DNA from: Bolinopsis microptera
Taxonomy: Eukaryota > Ctenophora > Tentaculata > Lobata > Bolinopsidae
Reading direction: 5' to 3'
Assembly (NCBI RefSeq): GCF_026151205.1
Contig: NC_087075.1
Coordinates: forward strand, 13,839,628 to 13,903,627
Length of the DNA stretch: 64,000 nucleotides
Made by a program: the position numbers and the translations under genes. Shown piece after piece: positions 21,361 to 32,000 of the stretch. Positions within the stretch are counted from its first letter, which is position 1, and each line of letters begins with the position of its first letter. The notes beneath the pieces were generated by a model. That model worked only from the letters and a program-made list of their open reading frames with translations. It searched no databases and was not told the DNA's origin.

Positions 21361-21540
21361 CTATAGAAAAAAGTTTGTTAAAATAATGAGGGTATTAAAA
21401 TAAAATGTTAGATCATTCAAATTAAAAGTTAGTTGAATACTATGATGTGGAAATGGCTATAAATGTATGGGTATATGGCACACAAATTAATGACAGGCAT
21501 CACAAAATGAAAGTCCGCATAAACCATATTGTAGCTCACA

Positions 21541-21808
21541 ACAACAACAACAACAAGGGCAGGTCTGGCCCAGTGTTGGGATAGCCTGAGGTGCTCATCT
21601 CCTTTTCAGTAACGTAAGCCACCATGTGCCAATGCACTATACTAGTATTCTAGCTGCAGCTCAGGGGGTAAGTCTAACGAGCGAGGGAGTGTATATCACC
21701 AGCCTAAGCTGTGCCGATTAGCAGTTTGGTGACTTGCTGACTTGATTTGAACCCGAGGCCTTCTTCATGGAAGGCAATTGTGATACCTACCACTACACTA
21801 CCCACCCT
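21541..21808 (-). repeat. tRNA-derived SINE
   Basis: Read on the minus strand, it starts with a tRNA-like head (GGTGGGTAGTGTAGTGGTAG as box A and GGGTTCAAATC as box B, with a CCTTC/GAAGG anticodon-type stem). A unique body follows, then a (TTG)n tail, seen as (CAA)n at 21537-21556. This head-body-tail layout is that of a tRNA-derived SINE. The parent tRNA was not identified. Confidence 0.75.
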
Positions 21809-22055
21809 AAGGTTCCCTATATAGCTATTGAAAAGTATTTTTGTATGTATACAAAAATACTAAAGATAATAAATGTATTATACGCGATGGAGGTTCTTTA
21901 AGCGGGCAATTCCAGTCCAAACCCTGGAAACATGACATAAAGGATTTGTTTTACTTGTTGCATGAAAAGCACTAATACAGTTACATAATTGAAAAAATTA
22001 TGGCCCATTGTTGAGGGCAAAATATTCATAGCTATTATAGCTATAGATTTTATAA

Positions 22056-24234
22056 AATTCTCTGGACAAGGGATTTCAATTCGTGGTAATTGGTAATTGT
22101 CCGATTTGCTCACCTAAGTCATAAAAGCGAGCACAAATGACCTAGCTGAGACCTACAAAAAGTTCTTTAAATGCAATTATATAAGAAACCAAAGAAAATC
22201 CTGCTTTTTAACCCCCTTAATTTTAACCCCCTTAATTTGACATTGATTTTCATTTTCAATTTAAGTTGAAATGGTTGTTCAGAGCGCGAGCAGCACCTAC
22301 CTATTGTGGGAACTACAAGCTAAGTTAGCTTGTGCTTAACTAATAATACTTCAGTGATATAATCAGCAAAGCACGATACAGTATAGTATGGAATTGAGGA
22401 TGGAACATAATGAAAAATGTATGCCACTGGGAAGCTAACACCAGAATCAACTCTCCTGTGACTGTCTGCATATTAACTTACTACACGATAGTCGAGTCTA
22501 AATTCATTCCTTCTACAAATTTCTAGTTTTTATAGATACAATGCAATCGCATGTTTACTAATCTTAATCAACTTAACAAGAATAAATTCGAGTGAGGATT
22601 AGATACTGGATAACATTGACGAAAGGAGCAAAAAGTCCTTTCCTCGCTACTCAAGAAGAAGCACAGACACCAAAGTTATGTCTCTCTTACACGGCCATGT
22701 CTGTCATCTTTATAGCCTTCCATGCAAGGGTGGCCAGCAAAGTAAAACAAAATTTAGTAAAACAAAATTAAAATTTTATTGCCATTACAATGAATAATGA
22801 TATCATAACAAATATAGGGGGGGGGTGTCATGTCCGTCTATGTCCGTCTATGTCCTGTCCTTTTTGGATTCTATGAGACAACGGACGTGTTTTTTGGGAC
22901 ATTGGCGGACACGGACGGACATTGGCGGACTCGGACGGACATTGGCGGACTCGGACGGACATTGGCGGACCCGGACGGACATTGGCGGACTTGGATGGAC
23001 ATTGGTGGACATTAGCGGACATTGGTGGACATTAGCGGCAAAAATTTTGAGGACTGAAGAGTACTGAAGAGTACTGAAGAGTACTGAGGAGGATGGCTGA
23101 GAAGGATGGCTGAGGAGGATGGCTGAGGAGGATGACTGAGGAGGATGACTGAGGAGGATGACTGAGAGGGAGGAGAAGGATCAGGAAGACCCAGGAGGAG
23201 GAGGACCCAGAAGGAGGACCTAAGAGGAGGAGGAGGAGAACTGAGGAGGATGACTCAGGAGGAGGAGGACTCAGGAGGAGGACTGAGGAGGACTGAGGAG
23301 GACTGAGAAGGAGGAGGACTGAGGAGGATGGCTGAGGAGGATGGCTGAGGAGGATGACTGAGAGGGAGGAGGAGGAGGAAGAGGAGGAAGAGGACTGAGG
23401 AGGAGGAGGAGAAGGACTGAGGAGGAGAAGGAGGACCCAGGAGGAGGACCCAGGAGGAGGAGGACCCAGGAGGAGGACCCAGGAAAAGGCCCCAGGAGGA
23501 GGAGGAGGACTGGGGAGGAGGAGAACTGTTGAGGACTGATGAGGAGGACTGAGGACGAGGAGGAGGAGTAGGAGGAGGACTGAGGAGGGGAGGAGGAAGA
23601 GGACTGGGGAGGATCAGGAAGACCCAGGAGGACCCAGGAGGAGGAGGAGGAGGACCCAGGAGGAGGAGGATGACTGAGGAGGACTGAGGAGGAGGACTGA
23701 CGATGACTGAGAAAGAGGAGGACTGAGGAGTACTGAGGAGGATGGCTGAGGAGGATGGCTGGGGAGGATGGCTGGGGAGGATGGCTGAGGAGGATGACTG
23801 AGGAGGATGACTGAGAGGGAGGAGGAGGAGGACTCAGGAGGAGGACTCAGAAGGAAGAGGAGGAGGACTCAGGAGGAGGACTCAGGAGGAGGACTTAGGA
23901 GAAATGAGAAGGAGGACTGAGGAATACTGAGGAGGAGGAGGAGGAGGAGGAGGAGGAGGAGGACTGAATAGGAGGAGGAGGGCAAGGAGGGGGACTGGGA
24001 GAGGACTGGGGAGGAGGAGGACTGATGAGAAGGATGAGGAGGAGGACCCAGGAGGAGGAGGACTGAGGACCGAGGAGGAAGAGGAGGAGGATGAAGAGGA
24101 GGAAGAGGACCCAGGAGGAGGAGGACTGAGGAGGAGGACTGAGGAGGATGGCTGAGGAGGATGACTGAGAGGGAAGAGGAGGAGGAGGAGGAGGAGGACT
24201 CAGGAGGAGGAGGAGGACTGAGGAGGACTGAGGA
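22056..24234. repeat. first copy of a ~2.05-kb tandem duplication
   Basis: 22219-24234 and 24267-26280 are near-identical at a 2048-bp offset. The unit includes unique flank (22219-22810), the element's left end (22817) and about 1.1 kb of purine array. The second copy begins at 24235 with the sequence of 22056 and lacks the stretch equivalent to 22093-22218. This dates the duplication after insertion of the element, or points to an assembly or haplotype artefact. Confidence 0.85.
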
Positions 24235-24236
24235 AA
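23090..24236 (+). repeat. polypurine array, first duplicate
   Basis: GAGGAGGAC / GGATGGCTGA purine array, one of two near-identical copies at a 2048-bp offset. Confidence 0.93.
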
Positions 24237-26280
24237 TTCTCTGGACAAGGGATTTCAATTCGTGGTAATTTTAACCCCCTTAATTTGACATTGATTTTCA
24301 TTTTCAATTTAAGTTGAAATGGTTGTTCAGAGCGCGAGCAGCACCTACCTACTGTGGGAAGCACAAGCTAAGTTAGCTTGCGCTTAACTAATAATACTTC
24401 AGTGATATAATCAGCAAAGAACGATACAGTATAGTAAGAAATTGAGGATGGAACATAATGAAAAATGTATGCCACTGAGAAGCTAACACCAGAATCAACT
24501 CTCCTGTGACTGTCTGCATATTAACTTACTACACGATAGTCGAGTCTAAATTCATTCCTTCTACAAATTTCTAGTTTTTATAGATACAATGCAATCGCAT
24601 GTTTACTAATCTTAATCAACTTAACAAGAATAAATTCGAGTGAGGATTAGATACTGGATAACATTGACGAAAGGAGCAAAAAGTCCTTTCCTCGCTACTC
24701 AAGAAGAAGCACAGACACCAAAGTTATGTCTCTCTTACACGGCCATGTCTGTCATCTTTATAGCCTTCCATGCAAGGGTGGCCAGCAAAGTAAAACAAAA
24801 TTTAGTAAAACAAAATTAAAATTTTATTGCCATTACAATGAATAATGATATCATAACAAATATAGGGGGGGGGTGTCATGTCCGTCTATGTCCGTCTATG
24901 TCCTGTCCTTTTTGGATTCTATGAGACAACGGACGTGTTTTTTGGGACATTGGCGGACACGGACGGACATTGGCGGACTCGGACGGACATTGGCGGACTC
25001 GGACGGACATTGGCGGACCCGGACGGACATTGGCGGACTTGGATGGACATTGGTGGACATTAGCGGACATTGGTGGACATTAGCGGCAAAAATTTTGAGG
25101 ACTGAAGAGTACTGAAGAGTACTGAAGAGTACTGAGGAGGATGGCTGAGAAGGATGGCTGAGGAGGATGGCTGAGGAGGATGACTGAGGAGGATGACTGA
25201 GGAGGATGACTGAGAGGGAGGAGAAGGATCAGGAAGACCCAGGAGGAGGAGGACCCAGAAGGAGGACCTAGGAGGAGGAGGAGGAGAACTGAGGAGGATG
25301 ACTCAGGAGGAGGAGGACTCAGGAGGAGGACTGAGGAGGACTGAGGAGGACTGAGAAGGAGGAGGACTGAGGAGGATGGCTGAGGAGGATGGCTGAGGAG
25401 GATGACTGAGAGGGAGGAGGAGGAGGAAGAGGAGGAAGAGGACTGAGGAGGAGGAGGAGAAGGACTGAGGAGGAGAAGGAGGACCCAGGAGGAGGACCCA
25501 GGAGGAGGAGGACCCAGGAGGAGGACCCAGGAAAAGGCCCCAGGAGGAGGAGGAGGACTGGGGAGGAGGAGAACTGTTGAGGACTGATGAGGAGGACTGA
25601 GGACGAGGAGGAGGAGTAGGAGGAGGACTGAGGAGGGGAGGAGGAAGAGGACTGGGGAGGATCAGGAAGACCCAGGAGGACCCAGGAGGAGGAGGAGGAG
25701 GACCCAGGAGGAGGAGGATGACTGAGGAGGGCTGAGGAAGAGGACTGACGATGACTGAGAAAGAGGAGGACTGAGGAGTACTGAGGAGGATGGCTGAGGA
25801 GGATGGCTGGGGAGGATGGCTGGGGAGGATGGCTGAGGAGGATGACTGAGGAGGATGACTGAGAGGGAGGAGGAGGAGGACTCAGGAGGAGGACTCAGAA
25901 GGAAGAGGAGGAGGACTCAGGAGGAGGACTCAGGAGGAGGACTTAGGAGAAATGAGAAGGAGGACTGAGGAATACTGAGGAGGAGGAGGAGGAGGAGGAC
26001 TGAATAGGAGGAGGAGGGCAAGGAGGGGGACTGGGAGAGGACTGGGGAGGAGGAGGACTGATGAGAAGGATGAGGAGGAGGACCCAGGAGGAGGAGGACT
26101 GAGGACCGAGGAGGAAGAGGAGGAGGATGAAGAGGAGGAAGAGGACCCAGGAGGAGGAGGACTGAGGAGGAGGACTGAGGAGGATGGCTGAGGAGGATGA
26201 CTGAGAGGGAAGAGGAGGAGGAGGAGGAGGAGGACTCAGGAGGAGGAGGAGGACTGAGGAGGACTGAGGAGGACTGAGAA
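24235..26280. repeat. second copy of the ~2.05-kb tandem duplication
   Basis: Repeats 22219-24234 with very few substitutions, for example a shortened (GAG)n at about 25980. The junction at 24235 joins purine array directly to AAATTCTCTGGACAAGG. Confidence 0.85.
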
Positions 26281-27490
26281 GGAGGAGGAGGAGGAGGAGG
26301 ACTGAATAGGAGGAGGAGGAGGGGGACTGGGGGAGGACTGAGGAGGAGGATGGAGGACTCAGGAGAAGGATGAGGAGGAGGACTGAGGAGGACTGAGGAG
26401 GAAGAGGAGGAGGATGAAGAGGAGGAGGAGGACCCAGGAGGAGGACCCAGGAGGAGGACTCAGGAGGAGGAGGAGGACTGGGGAGGAGAAGGACTGTTGA
26501 GGACTGATGAGGAGGACTGTGGACGAGGAGGAGGAGTAGGAGGAGGACTGAGGAGGGGAGGAGGAAGAGGACTGAGGAAGATCAGGAAGACCCAGGAGGA
26601 GGAGGAGGACCCAGGAGGAGGAGGATGACTGAGGAGGACTGAGGAGGAGGACTGACGATGACTGAGAAGGAGGAGGACTGAGGAGTACTGAGGAGGATGG
26701 CTGAGGAGGATGGCTGGGGAGGATGGCTGAGGAGGATGATTGAGGAGGATGACTGAGAGGGAGGAGGAGGACTCAGGAGGTGGACTCAGAAGGAAGAGGA
26801 GGAGGACTCAGGAGGAGGACTCAGGAGGAGGACTTAGGAGAAATGAGAAGGAGGACTGAGGAGAACTGAGGAGGAGGAGGAAGAGGATGACTGAATAGGA
26901 GGAGGACAAGGAGGGGGACTGGGAGAGGACTGGGGAGGAGGAGGACTGATGAGAAGGATGAGGAGGAGGACCCAGGAGGAGGAGGACTGAGGACCGAGGA
27001 TGAAGAGGAGGAGGAGGACCCAGGAGGAGGAGGACTGAGGAGGAGGACTGAGGAGGACTGAGGAGGATGGCTGAGGAGGATGACTGAGAGGGAAGAGGAG
27101 GAGGAGGAGGAGGAGGAGGACTCAGGAGGAGGAGGAGGACTGAGAAGGAGGAGGAGGAGGAGGAGGACTGAATAGGAGGAGGAGGAGGGGGACTGGGGGA
27201 GGACTGAGGAGGAAGATGGAGGACTGAGGAGAAGGATGAGGAGGAGGACTGAGGAGGACTGAGGACTGAGGAGGAAGAGGAGGAGGATTAAGAGGAGGAG
27301 GAGGACCCAGGAGGAGGACCCAGGAGGAGGACTCAGGAGGAGGAGGAGGACTGGGGAGGAGAAGGACTGTTGAGGACTGATGAGGAGGACTGTGGACGAG
27401 GAGGAGGAGTAGGAGGAGGACTGAGGAGGGGAGGAGGAAGAGGACTGAGGAAGATCAGGAAGACCCAGGGGGAGGAGGAGGAAGAGTAGG
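25130..27490 (+). repeat. polypurine array, second duplicate and extension
   Basis: The array continues past the end of the 2048-bp duplicate. The extension at 26280-27490 repeats itself at roughly 870 bp, for example a GATGGAGGACT-type block at about 26350 and 27210. Confidence 0.93.
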
Positions 27491-27806
27491 AGGAGAAAGC
27501 ATCTAAATGTTATTTCCATTTTTGTCCGTTTTTGTCCATTTTTGTCCGTTTATGTCCGCTCTATTTTTTGTCCGTTTTGAAAATATAGGGTACCGAACGG
27601 ACAAAAAACATGATCCCCTATAACAGCAAAAATTGAACGTTTTATTTAGCAATTTAGGTGTCCATTAATGTCCGCCTATGTCCTTCTATGTCCTTCTATG
27701 TCCGCCTATGTCCGCCTATGTCCGTCTATGTCCGCCTATGTCCTGTCCTTTTTGGATTCTATGAGACAAGCGGACATAGACGGACGTGACACCCCCCCCC
27801 CCCCCC

Positions 27807-28020
27807 AATATAAGTAGACATCCGATAATAAACTTGTTACATCCAGTACAACCCAAGATGTCAGCCGACGGGACTCACAAAAATAAAGAAAGCTAGCATG
27901 TTCATTGTTCATAGTTTTTCTAACGAGCATACTTAGGCTGTACGGAAATAGCTTTAATTCTGCTTTAATTTCATACAGAGAAACACTACAAGCGCACTCC
28001 ACTAGTGACCAACAAGTGAC
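27807..28020. repeat. flanking segment X, left copy
   Basis: A 214-bp segment following the composite element's right tip, ending CCAACAAGTGAC. It recurs with the same length at 33702-33915 behind a second copy of the same tip. The left copy is interrupted one base later by the copia LTR; the right copy continues into ATACCGTTGCG. Confidence 0.92.
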
Positions 28021-28021
28021 A

Positions 28022-28171
28022 TGTTAACCTTGTGTGTTGGTACCAGTAACTACACCGTTGTTATATGAAAGGTAGTAATGAATCGTATCAAGTCATACAG
28101 TATCAAGTCATACGCTTATATACAGCAAAGCCCTGGGAAATACATAGTTAATGATATAAAGCAACTTAACA
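28022..28171 (-). repeat. copia 3' LTR (150 bp)
   Basis: Bounded by TGTTAACC and CTTAACA, and identical by eye to the other LTR at 33377-33526. It is the 3' LTR because the coding strand is minus. Terminal TGTTAA/TTAACA inverted repeat. Confidence 0.93.
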
Positions 28172-28185
28172 ATCTTACCCCTTTC
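28172..28185 (-). promoter_or_regulatory. polypurine tract of the copia element
   Basis: On the minus strand GAAAGGGGTAAGAT abuts the 3' LTR. This is the expected position and composition for the plus-strand DNA primer. Confidence 0.75.
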
Positions 28186-28264
28186 AAACAATGAACAAAA
28201 GCTTAGGATAAAAATCGAGGTGATAGTAATAATTTAAATAGTCAATATAAAACTTCATTTATAA

Positions 28265-28272
28265 AGTAAAGG
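28265..28272. repeat. target duplication AGTAAAGG (left)
   Basis: The octamer AGTAAAGG precedes the nested element and recurs at 28913-28920 after it. Confidence 0.85.
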
Positions 28273-28912
28273 CCCATATCCACATAATTAAAAACTTCCT
28301 CCCAAACCCATTTTCAGACCCTTCTGTGGCCTGCTCGCTGTGGTCCGCTCGCTTCGCTCGCAGCGGCTAAGTTACTTTTCCAACAGGGGCATGCGCAGGA
28401 TTTTTAGAAGGGGTGGGCGAGGAGTCGGCGCGAAGCGCCGGCTCCAAGGCTACTGCGGCAGGGGCTCGGGGGCGCATCCCCCGGAAAATTTTAACTGGAT
28501 TATATGCTAAACCAATAGGATATCAATACAGAAGGTTCAAAACAGTTGATTAGACACTTGGTTATTAGTAATATTTTAAGAGGGCAGGGGGCGCAGCATC
28601 CGGAAAATTTTTAACTGGATTATATGATAGACCAATAGGATATCAATAGAGAAGGTTCAAAGTAGTTGATTAGACACTCGGTAATATTTTGGATTCAAAA
28701 CATTGGACAAATTAAAATTAAAGATGGCACGAATTTTAAGTCATTTAGAGAGGAAAAATTTCCTCTCGATACCCAATGATTGAACTGCTCTTTGCGGACT
28801 GCAATTGTCAGTCACTAAACAAGAAATTTCCTTTCAGATGCCAAAAATTTCCTCATTCTTCCCAAATTTCCTCCCAGATATCTGGTGGGTTTGCCAACTT
28901 TGTGGATATGGG
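28273..28912. mobile_element. nested 640-bp element with 8-bp target duplication
   Basis: Terminal inverted repeats CCCATATCCACA (15 of the outer 17 bases match), flanked by a perfect 8-bp duplication AGTAAAGG. Eight-base duplications are typical of hAT-type elements; class assignment is inference. The interior holds CGCTCGCTTCGCTCGCAGCG and a CAGGGGCATGCGCAGGATT stretch that looks like a hAT-style tip. It also holds a tandem ~119-bp duplication (about 28469-28695). No transposase. It lies between the copia stop codon and the purine tract, so the copia may have carried it as a passenger. Confidence 0.8.
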
Positions 28913-29023
28913 AGTAAAGGTGAGATGAAACTCTGGGGGTTCATATAAAACAACGAATGAGATCTAACAATAGACCCATTAAAAACACCGGGGGTAAAAT
29001 CTATCAAATACACGATAAATTAA

Positions 29024-32000
29024 TTATCGAAATCTTAAAACTCCAGTATCCAAAACTTCAAGTATTAAATTTGTCGGTGCCCCAGCTTTGGTGAATACGT
29101 TTGCAACTTGCAGTTTATTAGATATCCAATGAACATCAATATTATCTAATTTAACAGTTTCTTTTAAACATTCTATTTCATGCCTAAGTCTCTTATCCTC
29201 ATTCAGTTTATTACTAACAATGGAATCACACAAAGTTTGACTATCAACATAACATTCAATTTTAATATCCTCAATATTGAGTAGCTGTGATGTCATTCTG
29301 CGAAGGAAGATGCAGGAGTCAATTGCTTCAAGGAGTGCATAGGTTTCTGCAAACAAGGTGCTTCTTACAATTCGCTTTAACTTCTTTGAGCACCATATCA
29401 AAGGAGTGGCAAACTGGCTATCATCCGACTTAATGAACACTACATATCCACCCTGTGAAGCTCCATTGTAGAGGTTTTTGTGTGAGGCATCACTAAAGAG
29501 GATAAACTTCAGATTTTTCAGATTCCCAAGTGAGTGATGTTTGATACAGACATGCTTTCTCTTTAGCCTTTCTATGACCTGATTACAGTCATGAAAGTCC
29601 TTCACAGTGGCATCTTTGATACCTGTGCTGGTGACACAAACCTGAAAAGACACATCAGGCCTAGAGTGGTTGGATACCCAAAGGATCTGGCCCAGCTTAG
29701 ACTTAAGAGTATTCTTCTCATCACTGGAGAGGTCCCTGGTTTTAAGGGCGCCACCTGGTATATCAATGGGACAAAGCTTTTCAATATACTTCTTCTGATC
29801 CATCTCAATATAGTCAGCCTTTTGACGAATTTCTAGCCCAAGGTAAGTGAAAGCAGATTTTTCTTCAATCTTTATGAGGAATTCAGATTTTACTTTTGTC
29901 ATTACTTCTTCAAGAAACTTCGCTGATCCAGCAAACATGAAATCGTCGACATGCAAGGCAAGAACCCCTTCAAGGTCTCCATCCTTTCTCCAGTAAAACA
30001 CAGCAGGGTCTTTCGATTTCACACCATCAAGATCAATTAAACAATCAGCAACTCGCTGATACCACTTAAGACTGGCGTCCACTAGCCCATAGACACACTT
30101 TTTTAACTTCCATATTACCTCTGAGGCAACTTTTGCTTCTTTAGGAGGTTTCATGTACACAGGTCTCATCATGTCGTTCCCTTGCAAGAAAGCAGACTTA
30201 ATGTCTAATGCTTGTACAATCCAATTCTTTCCGGCAATGATGGCAAGAAGCAAACGAAGACTCTCTTTGCAACAAGTAGGGGAATCACTTAGGATGGACG
30301 ATGTATCCTCAAGAAATCCCCGAGCAACTAGTCTAGCCTTTTTGGTATCGCCATTCTGTTTACATACCCAAGTACTTGTGATAATTTTTCTAGCATCTAG
30401 CTCTTCTATCTGAACTTCTTCATACACTTTGTTAGTTACCCACGAACTCAGTTCTAACTGCTTTTCAGTTGCATAGTCATCCAATTGAACAGCATAGACA
30501 TCTTCAATTGGGTCGAAATCAAAATCATCACCTTCATCTTTGTTCAGTACAGTGAAGTCATCAATGGTAGATACATCTATAGATATGACTTCATCTGTCT
30601 CTTTAACATGAACATTGTACCAGTTCTTATGTTTACCATTAGCCCTCCCTCCTCTTGACAATACAACAGCCTCATACTGTGTCCCATCATCAACAAAGAT
30701 TATTGTTGAGCCTCTCTTAATGGCAGTTGGCTTGTCAATTCTTTGATCCTGCTTAGTACTGACTGTGTTGTTATCTAACTCAGCAATTTCAGGCAAACTT
30801 GGAGGTGACTCAGCTTCGATTTCAGCTGGATAATTAACTTCAGCTACAGGGTTTGTAGAAGGCTCTACTTCAACTTCTTGGACTGGAACATCATCACTAG
30901 AACAGTCAAGACCTGGTATTCTAAGTACACTTGCCTCTTTGATAGACTCAACATCCTGAATTGGACCATTTGTACTATCAGATTTAGATTCATAGGGAAC
31001 CTGGTCCTTCACAAGAGAGATCCTGCTCTGATGTACTCTTGTTACAAAGCTTCCTTGACGAAGAAATACCACTGTACTATCTTGTCCTATTACCGTTGCA
31101 GGGCCCTTCCACTTGTCTGATCCCACAGCTTTGTAGTAAACTTTACTTCCAAAGGTTATGGGTGTTGTGTAAGTTCTCAGTGGCTTCTTCAAAGCCTTCA
31201 TTATCCTATTGGAGCTTTCACAGCTTAGAAACATCCTTCTAGAAGCGTTCATTGCATTAATATGACTAGCGACTACTTTACTTGATGTTTCATTCTCAAG
31301 AGCAGGTGGACTTGAGTTGAGGACATTGGGCAGGTATGTTTGTGTCCCAAACATGAGCTGATTGGGTGAGAAACCCGCAACAGTACTGAGTGAGTTCTTT
31401 GCACTACACGCCCAGCTGAGTATGGTATCAACATTAGTATTTGGAAATTCTTCAGCCAGTTTCAGCATCATCAAGGAAATTACAGCATTATGCCGCTCAA
31501 CTATTCCATTTGAGAAAGGACTATAGGCAGCAGAAGTCTTATGCTCAATGTTGAAATTCTGTGTCCAATCTTCAAACTCTTTGGAACAAAACTCTCCACC
31601 ATTATCAGAGAATATCAATGAAGGGCACCCAGAGACGGATATCCATTTCTGACTGAGAACATCAATAATCTCACTAGTCTTCTTGGACCTGACAATCCCA
31701 GCCTGACTAAACCGAGAGAATTCATCAATGATGTGCAGGTAGTACAAATTATTATCCAGCTTGTGCAGATCAATGGCAACTGATTCATTTATTCCTCGAG
31801 CTCTTGGAAATGATGTGCATGGTTTAGCAGGAGCCTTCTTGTAAACTTGACAGATCTCACAAGTTTCAATGACCTCTTGTAGAACTCTAAACAAATCTAC
31901 ATCTCCCAAACCAGCATCACTAAGTAGTCGCCTGAGCTTGTCATATGAACCATGTCCCAGCTGACAATGAAGCTTTTTCACCGAAGCTTTGTCCAATTTC

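Larger units (their letters stand above)
22817..27806. mobile_element. composite G-run/C-run element with duplicated left end
   Basis: The left tip (22817, and again at 24865) is G-run, TGTCATGTCCGTCTATGTCC. The right tip (27764-27806) is GGACATAGACGGACGTGACA then a C-run, an almost perfect inverted repeat. AATATA borders all three tips (22811-22816, 24859-24864, 27807-27812), a 6-bp target duplication. Both ends contain the same spacer in direct orientation, TCCTGTCCTTTTTGGATTCT. Next to the left tip are five GACGGACATTGGCGGACT-type 18-bp units. Near the right tip are 10-bp TGTCCGCCTA units. The single-copy element would be 24865-27806 (2942 bp). No transposase. Confidence 0.85.

Noticed and set aside
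27736-28002. 88-codon minus-strand frame repeated at 33625-33897
   Set aside because: It lies in duplicated segment X and the element tip; it is conserved only because the DNA is duplicated, and runs through the C-run.
29591-31242. Plus-strand frames within the copia element
   Set aside because: Antisense shadows of the gag-pol frame.
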